A stretch of 57,254 nucleotides of DNA from Candidatus Coproplasma excrementigallinarum (GCA_018714625.1 DVNE01000003.1:1-57254); one strand, 5' to 3'; positions 20,513-31,364 are shown, counted from the stretch's first letter. The notes: generated by a model from the letters alone, not told the origin. Numbers and translations are program-made.

Positions 20513-21547
20513 TTATGCCTTGAACTGCTTCAGGAAGCGTACGTCGCCTTCAAACAGCAGTTTCATATTGTTTATGCCGTATTTGAGCATTGCAATGCGC
20601 TCTATGCCCATGCCGAATGCAAATCCCGTGTATTCGTCGGGGTCGATGCCGCAGTTTTCAAGCACGGCTCTGTTGACCATGCCTGCGCCGAGGACTTCTA
20701 TCCAGCCCGTGCCCTTGCACAGCCTGCAACCCTTTCCGCCGCACTCGAAGCAGCTTACGTCCACTTCTACGGAGGGCTCGGTGAAGGGGAAGTAGGAGGG
20801 GCGAAGCCTTGTTTTGACGCCCTCGCCGAACACCTTTCTTGCAAATTCGCTGAGCATGCCCTTAAGGTCGCACAGAGTTATTCCCTTGTCGACAACAAGC
20901 CCTTCCATCTGCGAAAACATCGGCGAATGGGTGGCGTCGTCGTCAAAGCGGTACACCTTGCCGGGCGAAAGCACCTTTATGGGCGGCTTTTTGTTCTCCA
21001 TAACCCTTATCTGACCTGCCGAAGTCTGCGTGCGCAGAAGCATATCGGGGCCGAGGTAGAACGTGTCCTGCATATCTCGCGCGGGGTGGTCCTTGGGCGT
21101 GTTGAGGGCGGTGAAGTTATAGTAATCGGTCTCTATTTCAGGACCTTCAAAAATCTCAAAGCCCATGCCTGCAAATACAGAGACGAGCTCGTCTATTATA
21201 AGCGTGTCGGGGTGGTATGCGCCCTTTTTGCGCATCTTCCCGGGCAGGGTGATGTCAATTTTTTCGCTCTCGTAGCGCGCGCCCATCTCGCGTTCTTTAA
21301 CAAATTTTTCCACCTCGTTGAAGCGGGCGTCGGCCCATTCGCGCAGGGCGTTTATAATTTTACCCAGTTCGGGGCGCTGTTCGGGCGGAACTTCTTTAAG
21401 CTTTTTCATAAGGGAGGGAATATTGCCGCCCTTGCCAAGGAATTTCATCTTAATCTCGCGCAGGGTAGCGCTCGACTGAATGTCCTTCACGGCCTGCTCT
21501 ATCGCCGCTTTGATGTCGTCGATTTCGTGCATATTGTTTTCCTGCAT
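20513..21547 (-). CDS. pheS: Phenylalanine--tRNA ligase alpha subunit
   Basis: [41 protein letters not shown] motifs. Confidence 0.97.
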   Translation of the reverse strand: MQENNMHEIDDIKAAIEQAVKDIQSSATLREIKMKFLGKGGNIPSLMKKLKEVPPEQRPELGKIINALREWADARFNEVEKFVKEREMGARYESEKIDITLPGKMRKKGAYHPDTLIIDELVSVFAGMGFEIFEGPEIETDYYNFTALNTPKDHPARDMQDTFYLGPDMLLRTQTSAGQIRVMENKKPPIKVLSPGKVYRFDDDATHSPMFSQMEGLVVDKGITLCDLKGMLSEFARKVFGEGVKTRLRPSYFPFTEPSVEVDVSCFECGGKGCRLCKGTGWIEVLGAGMVNRAVLENCGIDPDEYTGFAFGMGIERIAMLKYGINNMKLLFEGDVRFLKQFKA

Positions 21548-21579
21548 AAATCTTTCTCCTGCAAAAAAATATTAAAAAA

Positions 21580-21860
21580 GCCCCGAGCTTTAAGCTCAGG
21601 GCGATAAATTACAGTACCGCTGTACCACCTGAATTTACGGCATAATGCCGCCTTCATACAGTTCTTTTACGCAGAACGTGCGGGGCGGACTACTTTAAAA
21701 AATTTCGCCCGTCCGGCTCGCGGGTGAATACCGCATCCTTCCCCATAAGGAACCTTTCAGCCGTTTGCGGATTCCTCTCTCTTTAAAGGGAGCGTTGGGT
21801 GCGTCTGTCCCGGTCAACGCCGTTAAAAATGCGCTTTTCGCGCGCTTGCTACTAATAAAA
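21580..21860 (-). promoter_or_regulatory. T-box leader (Phe specifier) upstream of pheST
   Basis: Minus strand AATTCAGGTGGTACAGCGG T-box sequence (21617-21632), terminator GCCCTGAGC ttaaa GCTCGGGGC TTTTTT, AGAGAGAGG element, candidate specifier UUC in GGTATTCACCC (21726-21728). Confidence 0.9.
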
Positions 21861-21923
21861 TTATATTGCCGCACAGCCGTTTTGTCAAACATTTTTAGCG
21901 GTCGTCGCGCCGTGCCGAAAAAA

Positions 21924-22445
21924 TTATCTGTATATGTTCCCGCCGTGGCAATCCATGGCAACCACCGCGGGGAAGTTCTGCACTTCAAGGCGGTAGACGG
22001 CTTCGGAAAGAAGGTCGGGGAAGGCTATGCACTCGCTCTTTTTGATGGCATTGCCGTAGAGCGCACCCGCACCGCCGATGGCTGCAAAATATATGGCTGT
22101 GTTGCGTTTTAATGCCTCGGCAACCTCATTGCACATTTCGCCCTTACCTATCATTCCGCCAAGTCCCAAATCGAGGAGTGCGGGGGCAAAGCTGTCCATT
22201 CTTGCAGAGGTAGTGGGGCCGCAGCTGCCCGAAGCCATATCGGGCTTTGCAGGGCAGGGGCCTGCATAATAAATTATTGCGTTTTCAAGTGCAAAGGGCA
22301 GGGGCCTGCCCTCTTTTATGTATTGCATTATGCGCTTGTGCGCGCAGTCGCGCGCGGTGAGTATTACGCCCGTTATGTTCACGCTGTCGCCTGCGTGCAG
22401 GTCTTTGACCTGCTCTTTGGAAAGGGGTAGAGTAAGTTCTTTCAT
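21924..22445 (-). CDS. Fumarate hydratase (class I-type), beta subunit
   Basis: MKELTLPLSKEQVKDLHAGDSVNITGVILTARDCAHKRI..., GPTTSARMD; overlaps the alpha subunit (ATGA). Confidence 0.92.
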   Translation of the reverse strand: MKELTLPLSKEQVKDLHAGDSVNITGVILTARDCAHKRIMQYIKEGRPLPFALENAIIYYAGPCPAKPDMASGSCGPTTSARMDSFAPALLDLGLGGMIGKGEMCNEVAEALKRNTAIYFAAIGGAGALYGNAIKKSECIAFPDLLSEAVYRLEVQNFPAVVAMDCHGGNIYR

Positions 22446-23281
22446 AAGCTCTCCTTTACGCAGCGCACGCAGTGGCACTGTATGTTTACGGCAACGGGCA
22501 GGCCTGCAATGTGCGTGGGCGCCCATTCGCAGCTCACACCTATGGCTGAAGTTTTGCCGTGGAAGCCCTGGCAACCTATGCCGAGCTCGTTTATCCGCCT
22601 CAGCGCCTCTTTTTCGATTTCGGCAATATCACTTCTCTGGTTGTGCGTGCCTATATCGCGTGTGAGCGCTTTTTTTGCAAGGTAGGCGCAGCTGTCGAAA
22701 GTTCCGCCTATTCCCACGCCTACATAAACGGGAGGGCAGGGGCGCGAACCTGCTTTTCTGACTGTGCCGATTATGGCGTCTATTATGCCCTCAACGCCCT
22801 GCGCGGGCTTGAGCATATATAGCGCGCTCATGTTTTCGCTCCCGAAGCCCTTGGGCATAAACGTCATTTTTATACGGTCGCCGCTGATAAATTCTGTATG
22901 TATGAACGCGGGGGTGTTGTCGCCCGTGTTCTCGCGCGTTATTGGGTCGCATACCGACTTTCTGAAATAGCCGTCCTTATACGCACGCCTTACGCCGTCG
23001 TTTACTGCGTCGTACAGCGGTTTGCCGCTCAGGCACACCTCGTTTCCTATTTCAAGGATAACTACCGCCGCGCCCGTGTCCTGGCAGACGGGCATTCCCA
23101 TACGCGCTGCAACTTCACTGTTTTCTATAAGTTTTTCAAGCGCAAACTTTGCCGCGCCTTCGTACTCGGCCGTACAGGCCTCTTCAAGCGCATGCCTGCA
23201 GGAGGAGGTAAGGTCTACGCCCGCTTTGAGCGCCGCGCGGTAAACCGCATCCTCGATAACTGTTGTGTCTAAATTTCTCAT
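22442..23281 (-). CDS. Fumarate hydratase (class I-type), alpha subunit
   Basis: PVCQDTGAAVVILEIG, RKSVCDPITRENTGDNTPAFIH, GIGGTFDSCAYLAKKAL. Confidence 0.93.
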   Translation of the reverse strand: MRNLDTTVIEDAVYRAALKAGVDLTSSCRHALEEACTAEYEGAAKFALEKLIENSEVAARMGMPVCQDTGAAVVILEIGNEVCLSGKPLYDAVNDGVRRAYKDGYFRKSVCDPITRENTGDNTPAFIHTEFISGDRIKMTFMPKGFGSENMSALYMLKPAQGVEGIIDAIIGTVRKAGSRPCPPVYVGVGIGGTFDSCAYLAKKALTRDIGTHNQRSDIAEIEKEALRRINELGIGCQGFHGKTSAIGVSCEWAPTHIAGLPVAVNIQCHCVRCVKESL

Positions 23282-23382
23282 AAAACCTTGTCCTGAGTGA
23301 TTTCTGAACTATTTTAATATATTTTGCAATAAAAGTAAATCAATTATTTTACTTAAACGCGCTTTTAGGGTATAATCTGAGT

Positions 23383-24294
23383 ATGGAAAATTTTAAAGGC
23401 GGTATTGGCAGCGCAACTGGCGGCATGGCGTTCAGCGCGGTGGTCGTCTTTTACGTCTTTTTAAGCCTTATCTGTTCGCTCGTATGCACGGCCGCAGGGC
23501 TCGCCGCAGACGACGCTGTCTACATCTACATAAATTATCTCGTTGCACCTGTTGCAATAGCCATTGGCATCACCCTCGTTTTAAAGGTGCAGAAGGCCTC
23601 TTTCCGTACTCTTGTACCGCTCAGAATGCCTAAAAAATTGTGCGCAAAGTGGTGTGCCGCAGCCGTGCTTTTAACGTTCGGCCTGCTCTTTTCTGCAAGC
23701 TGGATCAACGTCGGCTTTTCGCTTCTGCTTGAACGGCTGGGCTACGAAAGTACTGTAAATTACTTTCCTCCGCTTGGCGGCGGAGGGGTTGCGCTTGCGC
23801 TCCTTGTAATTGCCGTCATACCTGCGCTGTTTGAAGAAACTCTCTTCCGCGGCGTCGTGCTCGGCAACATCAGAGAGCAGGCGGGCGGTTTAAACGCTGT
23901 TTTTCTGTGCGGAATGTGCTTTGCGCTCTTTCACGCAAGCGCCCTCCAGACCTTTTACCAGTTTGTATGCGGCTGCGCCTTTGCATTGCTTGCCATCCGT
24001 TCGCGCTCGCTCATTCCCTCGGTAATTGCGCACTTTATCAACAATGCCGTAATAATTGTGTTGCAGGCATGCGGGCTGGATACTTCCGGTACTATCTTCG
24101 ACTGGGCTCCGCTCTGGGCGGCGATATTGGTCACCGTGCTCTCCGCACTGTCATTTGCCGCGTCGCTTACAATGCTCATTGTCGGCTGGTCGCCCGAAAA
24201 GCCTCAGAAGGGCGGCGTATCTAAATTTTTTGTAACAGCGGCGCTCGGCATAGCCGCGCTTGTCATAATCTGGATAGCGGGGTTGTTCGCCTGA
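23383..24294 (+). CDS. CPBP-family intramembrane metalloprotease (CAAX protease-like)
   Basis: EETLFRGVVLG and ...FHAS/HFINNA motifs in a multi-TM protein. Confidence 0.9.
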   Translation: MENFKGGIGSATGGMAFSAVVVFYVFLSLICSLVCTAAGLAADDAVYIYINYLVAPVAIAIGITLVLKVQKASFRTLVPLRMPKKLCAKWCAAAVLLTFGLLFSASWINVGFSLLLERLGYESTVNYFPPLGGGGVALALLVIAVIPALFEETLFRGVVLGNIREQAGGLNAVFLCGMCFALFHASALQTFYQFVCGCAFALLAIRSRSLIPSVIAHFINNAVIIVLQACGLDTSGTIFDWAPLWAAILVTVLSALSFAASLTMLIVGWSPEKPQKGGVSKFFVTAALGIAALVIIWIAGLFA

Positions 24295-24731
24295 TGCAGA
24301 AGGTAAATATTGTTTGCGTCGGCAAGATAAAGGAGGCCTTCTACCGCGACGCGGTGGCCGAGTATGCAAAACGCCTTTCACGGTTTGTAACTTTTACCGT
24401 ACGCGAGATTGCCGAGGGCAGGTCGCTTGATGAGGAGGGCGAGAGCATTCTTCATGCCGCAAAGGGTTTTATAATCGCGCTCTGCATAGAGGGCAAAAAG
24501 ATGTCCAGCGAGGGACTTGCTGCCGAAATGAAAAAACTTTCAGACAGAGGCAGCGAGGTCACATTTATCATAGGTTCGTCCTGCGGCCTGTGCGACAAGG
24601 TCAAGGCCGCCGCTCACCTGAAGCTCTCGTTTTCGGACATGACGTTTCCGCACCAGCTTATGCGCGTAATTCTGTGCGAGCAGATATACCGCGCCTATAT
24701 GATAAACTCCGGCAGCGAATACCACAAATAG
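24294..24731 (+). CDS. rlmH: 23S rRNA (pseudouridine1915-N3)-methyltransferase RlmH
   Basis: VNIVCVGKIKEAFYRDAVAEYAKRLSRF...FIIGSSCGL...SFSDMTFPHQLMRVILCEQIYRA. Confidence 0.95.
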   Translation: MQKVNIVCVGKIKEAFYRDAVAEYAKRLSRFVTFTVREIAEGRSLDEEGESILHAAKGFIIALCIEGKKMSSEGLAAEMKKLSDRGSEVTFIIGSSCGLCDKVKAAAHLKLSFSDMTFPHQLMRVILCEQIYRAYMINSGSEYHK

Positions 24732-24861
24732 ACCTGTTGCCTGTTGTTTATTATTTAACCTTATATTATAATATAGTGAATAAACTGCTTTGAATAAAAC
24801 TGTTTTTTACCTTATACACACATTCTGAATATAGCTGCGGCGCGCTGAATAAGCTAGTTTT

Positions 24862-25596
24862 GTGATATATGAAGAAGTAAAAAAGTTTTACCTTTCATAC
24901 AGCGGCAAAAAATGTGTAATAGGTTATTCTCTGTGCGGCAGGGCGATTTTTGCAATGCACTGCGGCAGCCTCACGGGAAGGCAGCTCATTTCCACATACG
25001 CCATTCACGGAAGGGAGTGGATAACGGCAAGGCTCGGGTTAAAGCACATTGCCTGCGGCCTTTGCGGCGGGTGGGGCGGATGGATTATTCCGCTTTCAAA
25101 TCCCGACGGCGCGGTAGTTTCGCAGACTAAATCTCCCATGTGGAAAGCAAACGCGAGGGGCGTGGATCTGAATTGCAACTTCGACGCCCTATGGGGTACG
25201 GGTCGGCTGAACACAAAAGTGCGCGGAGGTGAGAACTGCATAGGCGGTTCGCCGTTTTCCGAGCCGGAGAGCAAGGCCATAAGGGATTTTACTTTAAAGA
25301 TTATGCCCTGCGCGACCTTTTCGTTTCATACAAAGGGCGAGGAGATTTACTGGGAGTTTGAAGGCGGGGGCGACGAATGCGGCGCGCACATACTCGCCAA
25401 GTCTACGGGTTATACCGTAAAAAAGATAACTGGTTCGGCAGGCGGATATAAGGACTGGTGCATATACCGCCTTAAAATTCCTGCATATACAATAGAATGC
25501 GGAAGCGACAGCCTTTCGCACCCGATAAAAAATCTGAACAGACTGAAAAAGTGCTTCAGCGCACTTAAAAATTTTACTCAATTATATGAAGAATAA
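24862..25596 (+). CDS. M14-family zinc carboxypeptidase-like protein (GTG start)
   Basis: IHGREWITA, PLSNPDGA, RGVDLNCNFDALWG, TIECGSD motifs. Confidence 0.85.
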   Translation: MIYEEVKKFYLSYSGKKCVIGYSLCGRAIFAMHCGSLTGRQLISTYAIHGREWITARLGLKHIACGLCGGWGGWIIPLSNPDGAVVSQTKSPMWKANARGVDLNCNFDALWGTGRLNTKVRGGENCIGGSPFSEPESKAIRDFTLKIMPCATFSFHTKGEEIYWEFEGGGDECGAHILAKSTGYTVKKITGSAGGYKDWCIYRLKIPAYTIECGSDSLSHPIKNLNRLKKCFSALKNFTQLYEE

Positions 25597-26056
25597 GTTT
25601 ATGGCAAGCGCGCTGAAGTGCGCAAAAAAGGCATACGAAGAGGGCGAAGTACCCATAGGCGCAGTGGTGGTCTGCGACGGCAAAATAATAGGCCGCGGCC
25701 ACAACAGACGTACAAAAAGGCAGATAGCCACCGCTCACGCCGAAATAGAGGCGATAGAAAAGGCGTGCAAAAAGATGGGCAGCTGGCGCCTGCCTGACTG
25801 TGAAATTTACGTCACTCTTGAACCCTGCCCCATGTGCATGGGCGCAATTCTCAACGCCAGAATAAAAAAGGTGTACTTCGGCGCATACGAGGCCAAGGGG
25901 CGCTCGCTCACCGACGTGATTGCCCGCTCTGGTGTACTCAACCACACGGCCGAAGTCGAGGGCGGAATTATGGAGGATGAGTGTGCCGCAATACTTTCCG
26001 GCTTTTTCGGCGAAATGCGGGAGCGCACAAAAAAGTCAGACGCCGTGCGGAACTGA
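25586..26056 (+). CDS. tadA: tRNA adenosine(34) deaminase
   Basis: VPIGAVVVCDGKIIGRGHNRR, ATAHAEIEAIEKACKKMGSWRL, VTLEPCPMCMGAI. Confidence 0.95.
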   Translation: MKNKFMASALKCAKKAYEEGEVPIGAVVVCDGKIIGRGHNRRTKRQIATAHAEIEAIEKACKKMGSWRLPDCEIYVTLEPCPMCMGAILNARIKKVYFGAYEAKGRSLTDVIARSGVLNHTAEVEGGIMEDECAAILSGFFGEMRERTKKSDAVRN

Positions 26057-26118
26057 ATTTTTGTTTACAAAACTATAAAAAATGTAAAAAAATATTTTGT
26101 AGTGTTGCGGCCATTAGG

Positions 26119-26147
26119 TTGACAATGCGCCGCTCAGACTATAAAAT
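26119..26147 (+). promoter_or_regulatory. Sigma-A-type promoter upstream of prs
   Basis: TTGACA, 17-nt spacer, TAAAAT. Confidence 0.7.
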
Positions 26148-26264
26148 ATTTATGCTTGGTTTTATGAACTTAAGTGCGGCTTTTGCCGCCCAAAACAGAA
26201 TAAACACTTTGCGCGGTAAAGCGCGGCGTTTAAAATACAAAAGCATTCCGGAGGCATATCCCCA

Positions 26265-27212
26265 ATGATTAATCACGGCAACGAGATTAAGATTTTTTCA
26301 GGTAATTCAAACAAGCCGCTTGCTCAGGCCATAGCGTCCAAGCTCAACACCTCTTTAGGTGATATGGAGGTAACGCACTTTTCCGACGGCGAAATTTACG
26401 TCCGCTTTGAAGAGACGGTCAGGGGCAAGGATGTATTTCTCGTTCAGTCCACCAGCAGTCCCGTAAACAACAACCTTATGGAGCTGCTCATCATGATTGA
26501 TGCAGCAAAGCGCGCAAGCGCAGGCAGAATTACTGCGGTAATTCCCTACTTCGGCTACGCAAGACAGGACAGAAAGGCGCGCTCGCGTGAGCCTATCACC
26601 GCAAAGCTCGTTGCAAACCTTATAACTTCTGCAGGTGCAGACAGGGTGCTTACAATGGACCTTCACTGCATGCAGATACAGGGCTTTTTCGATATCCCGC
26701 TCGATAACCTTATCGGCGGCCCTACGCTCTACAATTATTTCAAACCCAAGGTAGACGATAACTTCGTCGTAGTTTCTCCGGATATAGGCTCGGTTTCCCG
26801 CGCGCGCAAAGTTGCGGCCCGCATGGACGCCAAGATGGCCATAATAGATAAGCGCCGCCCCAAGGCGAATGTGATGGAAGTAATGAATATCATAGGCGAG
26901 GTCGAGGGCAAAAACTGCCTTATGGTCGACGATATGATAGATACCGCCGGCACGATTGTTCAGGGCGCCAAGGCGCTCAAAGAGGCGGGTGCAAAAGAGA
27001 TTTATGCCTGCTGCTCGCACGGCGTACTCTCGGGCCCCGCAATCGAAAGGCTTGCCGACTCCCCCATACAGGAGCTTGCCATTCTCGATACAATAAACAT
27101 CCCGCAGGAAAAGATGCTTCCTTCTTTCAGAATTATCTCCACTGCGTCGATTTTTGCCTCCGCGATAGAGAACGTATATCTCGACAAACCCATGTCCAAG
27201 ATATACGACTGA
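26265..27212 (+). CDS. prs: Ribose-phosphate pyrophosphokinase
   Basis: IKIFSGNSNKPLAQAIA, FSDGEIYVRF, YFGYARQDRK, VDDMIDTAGTI. Confidence 0.97.
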   Translation: MINHGNEIKIFSGNSNKPLAQAIASKLNTSLGDMEVTHFSDGEIYVRFEETVRGKDVFLVQSTSSPVNNNLMELLIMIDAAKRASAGRITAVIPYFGYARQDRKARSREPITAKLVANLITSAGADRVLTMDLHCMQIQGFFDIPLDNLIGGPTLYNYFKPKVDDNFVVVSPDIGSVSRARKVAARMDAKMAIIDKRRPKANVMEVMNIIGEVEGKNCLMVDDMIDTAGTIVQGAKALKEAGAKEIYACCSHGVLSGPAIERLADSPIQELAILDTINIPQEKMLPSFRIISTASIFASAIENVYLDKPMSKIYD

Positions 27213-27245
27213 TTTATCCTGTCAGGCAGTTAAAAAAGAATTTTA

Positions 27246-27273
27246 CGCCACAGTTCTGCTGTGGCGTTTTAAA
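27246..27273 (+). terminator. Intrinsic terminator after prs
   Basis: ACGCCACAG ttctg CTGTGGCGTTTT. Confidence 0.75.
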
Positions 27274-27332
27274 TAAGCGGCGCGCACAAGTGAATGCGCG
27301 CAAAGTCAGCTTAAAACCGTTTGGTGCAGTTT

Positions 27333-27896
27333 ATGTATATTATAGTCGGGCTTGGCAACCCTGAAGAAAAGTATGCCAGAACTTTCCACAATATGGGCTT
27401 CAACGCAGCGGCGGACGTTGCCGAAAAGCTGGGTGTAAAGTTCAAAAAAAAGCAGTGTTCTTCATATATCGCCGAGGCATTTATCGGCGGCGAAAAGGTC
27501 ATAATAGCGCGCCCGCTCACATATATGAATTTAAGCGGGGTGGCGGTAAAGCAGCTGCTTGCAACTTATAAGGCAACGCCTGCACAACTCGTGGTCATAT
27601 ATGACGACTACGATATTCCCAAGGGTAAAATAAGGATACGTCCCTCGGGCAGCGCGGGCACTCACAACGGAATGCGCTCCGTGATAGCCGAAACAGGTAC
27701 GCAGGATTTTGCGCGCATACGCATAGGAATTCGCGACAGCGAGGTTAATATCCCCATAATAAACTATGTACTTTCCGAAGTGCGCCGCGAAGATTACGAG
27801 CTGTTCATATCCGCCTGCGGCAGGGCGGCCGAAGCTGCCATAGAGCTTGCAAAGGGCGTCCCCTGCGAAGAGGTTATGACTAAGTTTAACGGCTGA
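27333..27896 (+). CDS. pth: Peptidyl-tRNA hydrolase
   Basis: MYIIVGLGNPEEKYARTFHNMGFNAAD, PLTYMNLSG, GSAGTHNGMRSV. Confidence 0.96.
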   Translation: MYIIVGLGNPEEKYARTFHNMGFNAAADVAEKLGVKFKKKQCSSYIAEAFIGGEKVIIARPLTYMNLSGVAVKQLLATYKATPAQLVVIYDDYDIPKGKIRIRPSGSAGTHNGMRSVIAETGTQDFARIRIGIRDSEVNIPIINYVLSEVRREDYELFISACGRAAEAAIELAKGVPCEEVMTKFNG

Positions 27897-27931
27897 TATC
27901 TGGCGCGTCTGCGCTTTTTGGTAGTGTTGTT

Positions 27932-30900
27932 TTGAAAAATAATTTTTTCAGCTATGAAAATTTAGGGGGAGAGTATGTCTCCCTCGGCAATGATATCCGC
28001 CTCGGCGTACCGACGGCGGTTTTCGGCGTGCCTGAACCGCACAAATACATTGCCGCCGCCTTGAACCGCGGCAGATTGTTATACATTACTGCGGACGCCG
28101 TGTCTGCGCACAAGGCGGCAGAGGCGCTTACCACGCTCACGGGCGAGCAGGCTGTGCTGCTCACCGCCAAAGACGACGTGCTTTTATACAAAGAGGCCGT
28201 CTCGCGCGATGCGCTTTTTGCAAGGCTGACTGCGGCGGATAAAATTTACGGCGGCGCAAGGGTGGCAGTGTGCGACATAGAGGCCGCAATGCAGCTCTTC
28301 CCTGCAAACCATCCCTCGCTCGTGCTGAACGTTGGCAGCGATTACGACTATTCTTCGTTTCCTTCAAAGCTCGTCGCGATGGGCTATACGCGCGAATACG
28401 AGGTGGAGGCAAAGGGCAGCTTTGCCGTACGCGGCGATATAATAGATATTTTCCCCATAAATCTCGATAATCCCGTCCGTATTGATTTTTTCGGCGATAC
28501 GGTAGAAAAAATACGCCCGTACGATGTGCTTTCGGGTGAACGGCTCAAAGAAGTTTCTTCAGTAAAGATAATCTGTGCGGCGGAGGTGCTGCTCAGTCAG
28601 TCGGAATTGCCCGCAGTAAAGGCCGCGCTCTCTTTAGGGCTCAAAAAATTTGCCGACATAAAGGCCTTCGGCAGGGCGCGCACCATTGCAGACGACATAA
28701 TCGCCCGTGCGGAGGGCGGTACGCCCTTTGCGGGCGCTTCATACCTCATGCCCGTGCTCGAATCCACAATGACTGTGTTCGACGCGCTCTCGCCCGATAC
28801 AGTCATATATTTCGACGAGTGTAAGCTGATACATGACAGAATGGAGGGGCTCTACTCCGAACACGAAAACCGCTTCAAAGAGCTTAAGGCAGGCGGCGAA
28901 GTGTTTGATTTTTCGCTCGAACAGATTATTCCCGAAGATAAGTTTTTTGCCATTCTTTCGGCCTTTAAGGGCGTCAGTCTGCAGACGTTTTTCGGCAGCA
29001 CTTTCTTCTTTCAGCCGTTAAAGACTTACACGCTGCATTCAACGCCTTCGCCCTCATATCTCAATGTGTTTTCCGACCTTATGACCGACGTCCGCAACTG
29101 GCTTAAGGGCGGGTACAGGGTGCTGGTGTTCACAGGTTCTGCCGCGCGCACAGAAAAGCTTACGCAGTCTTTTATAGACGAAGGTCTGCCCGTCAATCCT
29201 CTTCCAGATACGCTTACCGCGCTCAGGGGAGTGGCGGTATGTTCAGAAGAGTTTGCACACGGCCTCATTCTGCACGAAGATAAGCTTGTAATTTTGGGTA
29301 GCGGCGACCTCTACACAAAGTCGGCGGTCACCCGCCGCATACGCCGCAGGCGCGGCGATATGTTCACCGCGCCCGAAATCGGCCAGTACGCCGTACATGA
29401 AAAGCACGGCATAGGCAAAATAACAGGCACGCAGAAGATTGAGACGACTGACGGAATAAAGGAATATATATCCATAGAATATAAGGGCGGCGACGTGCTC
29501 TATGTTCCCGTAGAGCAGATGGATATACTTTCAAAGTACGTCGGCCAGGATAACCCTCAGCTCTCCAAGATAGGCGGCGCGGACTTTGAAAAGATAAAGG
29601 AGCGCGTGCGCCAGTCCATCAAAAAGATGGCGTTCGATCTGAAGGAGCTGTATGCCGAAAGGAGCAAGAAAAAGGGCTTCCGTTTCCCCGAAAACACCGC
29701 AATGATGGAGGAGTTCGAGGACGCGTTCATATATGAAGAGACGCCCGACCAGCTCAGTTCGATAGCCGAAATCAAGGCCGATATGTGCTCGGACAAAGTC
29801 ATGGACAGATTGCTCTGCGGCGACGTGGGTTACGGCAAGACGGAGGTAGCGCTGCGCGCGGCATACCTTTGCATACTCGGCGGCAAGCAGGCCGCCATAA
29901 TGTGCCCCAGCACCATACTTTCTGAACAGCACTACAATACCGCCTGCGCCCGCTTTGCGGAATTCGGAGTGCGCGTGGATAAACTCAACCGTTTCAAAAC
30001 GCCCAAACAGCAGCAGGAGACGCTTAAAAAGCTTGCGGATGGGCAGATAGACCTCATAATAGGCACTCACAGACTGCTCTCCTCCGATGTGAAATTCTAT
30101 GACCTCGGCCTTCTCGTCCTCGACGAGGAGCAGCGCTTCGGCGTGGAGCACAAGGAGAAGATAAAGCACATAAAAAATGATATAGACTGCCTTACAATGA
30201 CGGCTACGCCCATACCGCGCACGCTGCATATGTCGCTTTCAGGCATAAGGGACATAAGCACGATAAACACGCCTCCGCAGAAGAGGATGCCCGTGCAGAC
30301 ATACGTGGTGGAGGAGACGGAAACGCTCATACGCGATGCGTGCGTAAGGGAAATTTCGCGCGGAGGACAGGTGTTTATACTCTATAACAGAGTGGAAACG
30401 ATATCTTCCTTTGCGGGGAAGATAGCCGAAATAGTGCCCGAGGGCAGGGTATGCTATGCGCACGGCAGAATGGATAAAGACCTTCTTGAAGGCAATATGA
30501 TGGCCTTTTACAAGGGCGAAAAGAATATCCTTGTGACGACTACCATAATAGAAAACGGAATAGACCTCCCCAACGCCAACACCATAATAGTCATTGATGC
30601 CGACAGACTGGGAATATCCCAGCTCTATCAGTTGCGCGGAAGGGTGGGCAGGAGCAACCGCCTCGCCCAGGCGTACTTCACTTTCAAGCCCGAAAAGGTA
30701 ATGACGTCGGACGCAGCCGCGCGCCTAAAAGCCATAATGCAGTTTACCGAACTCGGTTCGGGCTTTAAAATAGCAATGCGCGACCTTGAAATAAGGGGAG
30801 CGGGCAACGTGCTTGGCGCGGAACAGCACGGTCATATGGACAAAGTGGGCTACGAGCTGTACTCCAAAATGCTCAAAGAGGAGCTGTCGGGAGAAAAGCT

Positions 30901-31348
30901 CACGCCTGCCGAGCTGGATATAAAGGCCACGGCATATATACCGGAAAACTATATAGAATCGCCTGCGGGCAGAATGGACTGCTACAAACAGATAGCCGAA
31001 ATACGCACCGTGGAAGACTACAAGCGCGTCTGCCTCTCGATAGAGGAGAACTACGGCAATATGCCGGACGAGGTGCTTAACCTGCTCATAATCGCCGTTA
31101 TGAAGGCCTACGCTGCTAAGTTTGACGTGAGCAAGATAGGCGTAAGCTCAAAGGAGGCATACCTTGAATTCTCCTCGCTCGCCTCGCTCAACAACAAAAA
31201 ACTTTCGGCCGCAATGGATAAATTTGCGGGCGGAATACACGTCTCTATGACGGGCTCGCCCAGAATTAACTTCAATCTTGCCTCTACGCCGTCAAGAACA
31301 ATGCTCTATTTAACAAAATTTTTAAAATTTGCGGCAAGTTTCACTTAA
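27932..31348 (+). CDS. mfd: Transcription-repair coupling factor
   Basis: CarD-like domain YAVHEKHGIGKITG, LLCGDVGYGKTEVALRAA, DEEQRFGVEHKEKIK, TATPIPRTLHMSLSGIRD, QLRGRVGRSNRLAQAYF. Confidence 0.97.
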   Translation: MKNNFFSYENLGGEYVSLGNDIRLGVPTAVFGVPEPHKYIAAALNRGRLLYITADAVSAHKAAEALTTLTGEQAVLLTAKDDVLLYKEAVSRDALFARLTAADKIYGGARVAVCDIEAAMQLFPANHPSLVLNVGSDYDYSSFPSKLVAMGYTREYEVEAKGSFAVRGDIIDIFPINLDNPVRIDFFGDTVEKIRPYDVLSGERLKEVSSVKIICAAEVLLSQSELPAVKAALSLGLKKFADIKAFGRARTIADDIIARAEGGTPFAGASYLMPVLESTMTVFDALSPDTVIYFDECKLIHDRMEGLYSEHENRFKELKAGGEVFDFSLEQIIPEDKFFAILSAFKGVSLQTFFGSTFFFQPLKTYTLHSTPSPSYLNVFSDLMTDVRNWLKGGYRVLVFTGSAARTEKLTQSFIDEGLPVNPLPDTLTALRGVAVCSEEFAHGLILHEDKLVILGSGDLYTKSAVTRRIRRRRGDMFTAPEIGQYAVHEKHGIGKITGTQKIETTDGIKEYISIEYKGGDVLYVPVEQMDILSKYVGQDNPQLSKIGGADFEKIKERVRQSIKKMAFDLKELYAERSKKKGFRFPENTAMMEEFEDAFIYEETPDQLSSIAEIKADMCSDKVMDRLLCGDVGYGKTEVALRAAYLCILGGKQAAIMCPSTILSEQHYNTACARFAEFGVRVDKLNRFKTPKQQQETLKKLADGQIDLIIGTHRLLSSDVKFYDLGLLVLDEEQRFGVEHKEKIKHIKNDIDCLTMTATPIPRTLHMSLSGIRDISTINTPPQKRMPVQTYVVEETETLIRDACVREISRGGQVFILYNRVETISSFAGKIAEIVPEGRVCYAHGRMDKDLLEGNMMAFYKGEKNILVTTTIIENGIDLPNANTIIVIDADRLGISQLYQLRGRVGRSNRLAQAYFTFKPEKVMTSDAAARLKAIMQFTELGSGFKIAMRDLEIRGAGNVLGAEQHGHMDKVGYELYSKMLKEELSGEKLTPAELDIKATAYIPENYIESPAGRMDCYKQIAEIRTVEDYKRVCLSIEENYGNMPDEVLNLLIIAVMKAYAAKFDVSKIGVSSKEAYLEFSSLASLNNKKLSAAMDKFAGGIHVSMTGSPRINFNLASTPSRTMLYLTKFLKFAASFT

Positions 31349-31364
31349 TTTTAAGAAAAATGAT

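Noticed and set aside
20492-21607. 371-aa antisense ORF over pheS
   Set aside because: pheS motifs are unambiguous on the minus strand; shadow ORF.
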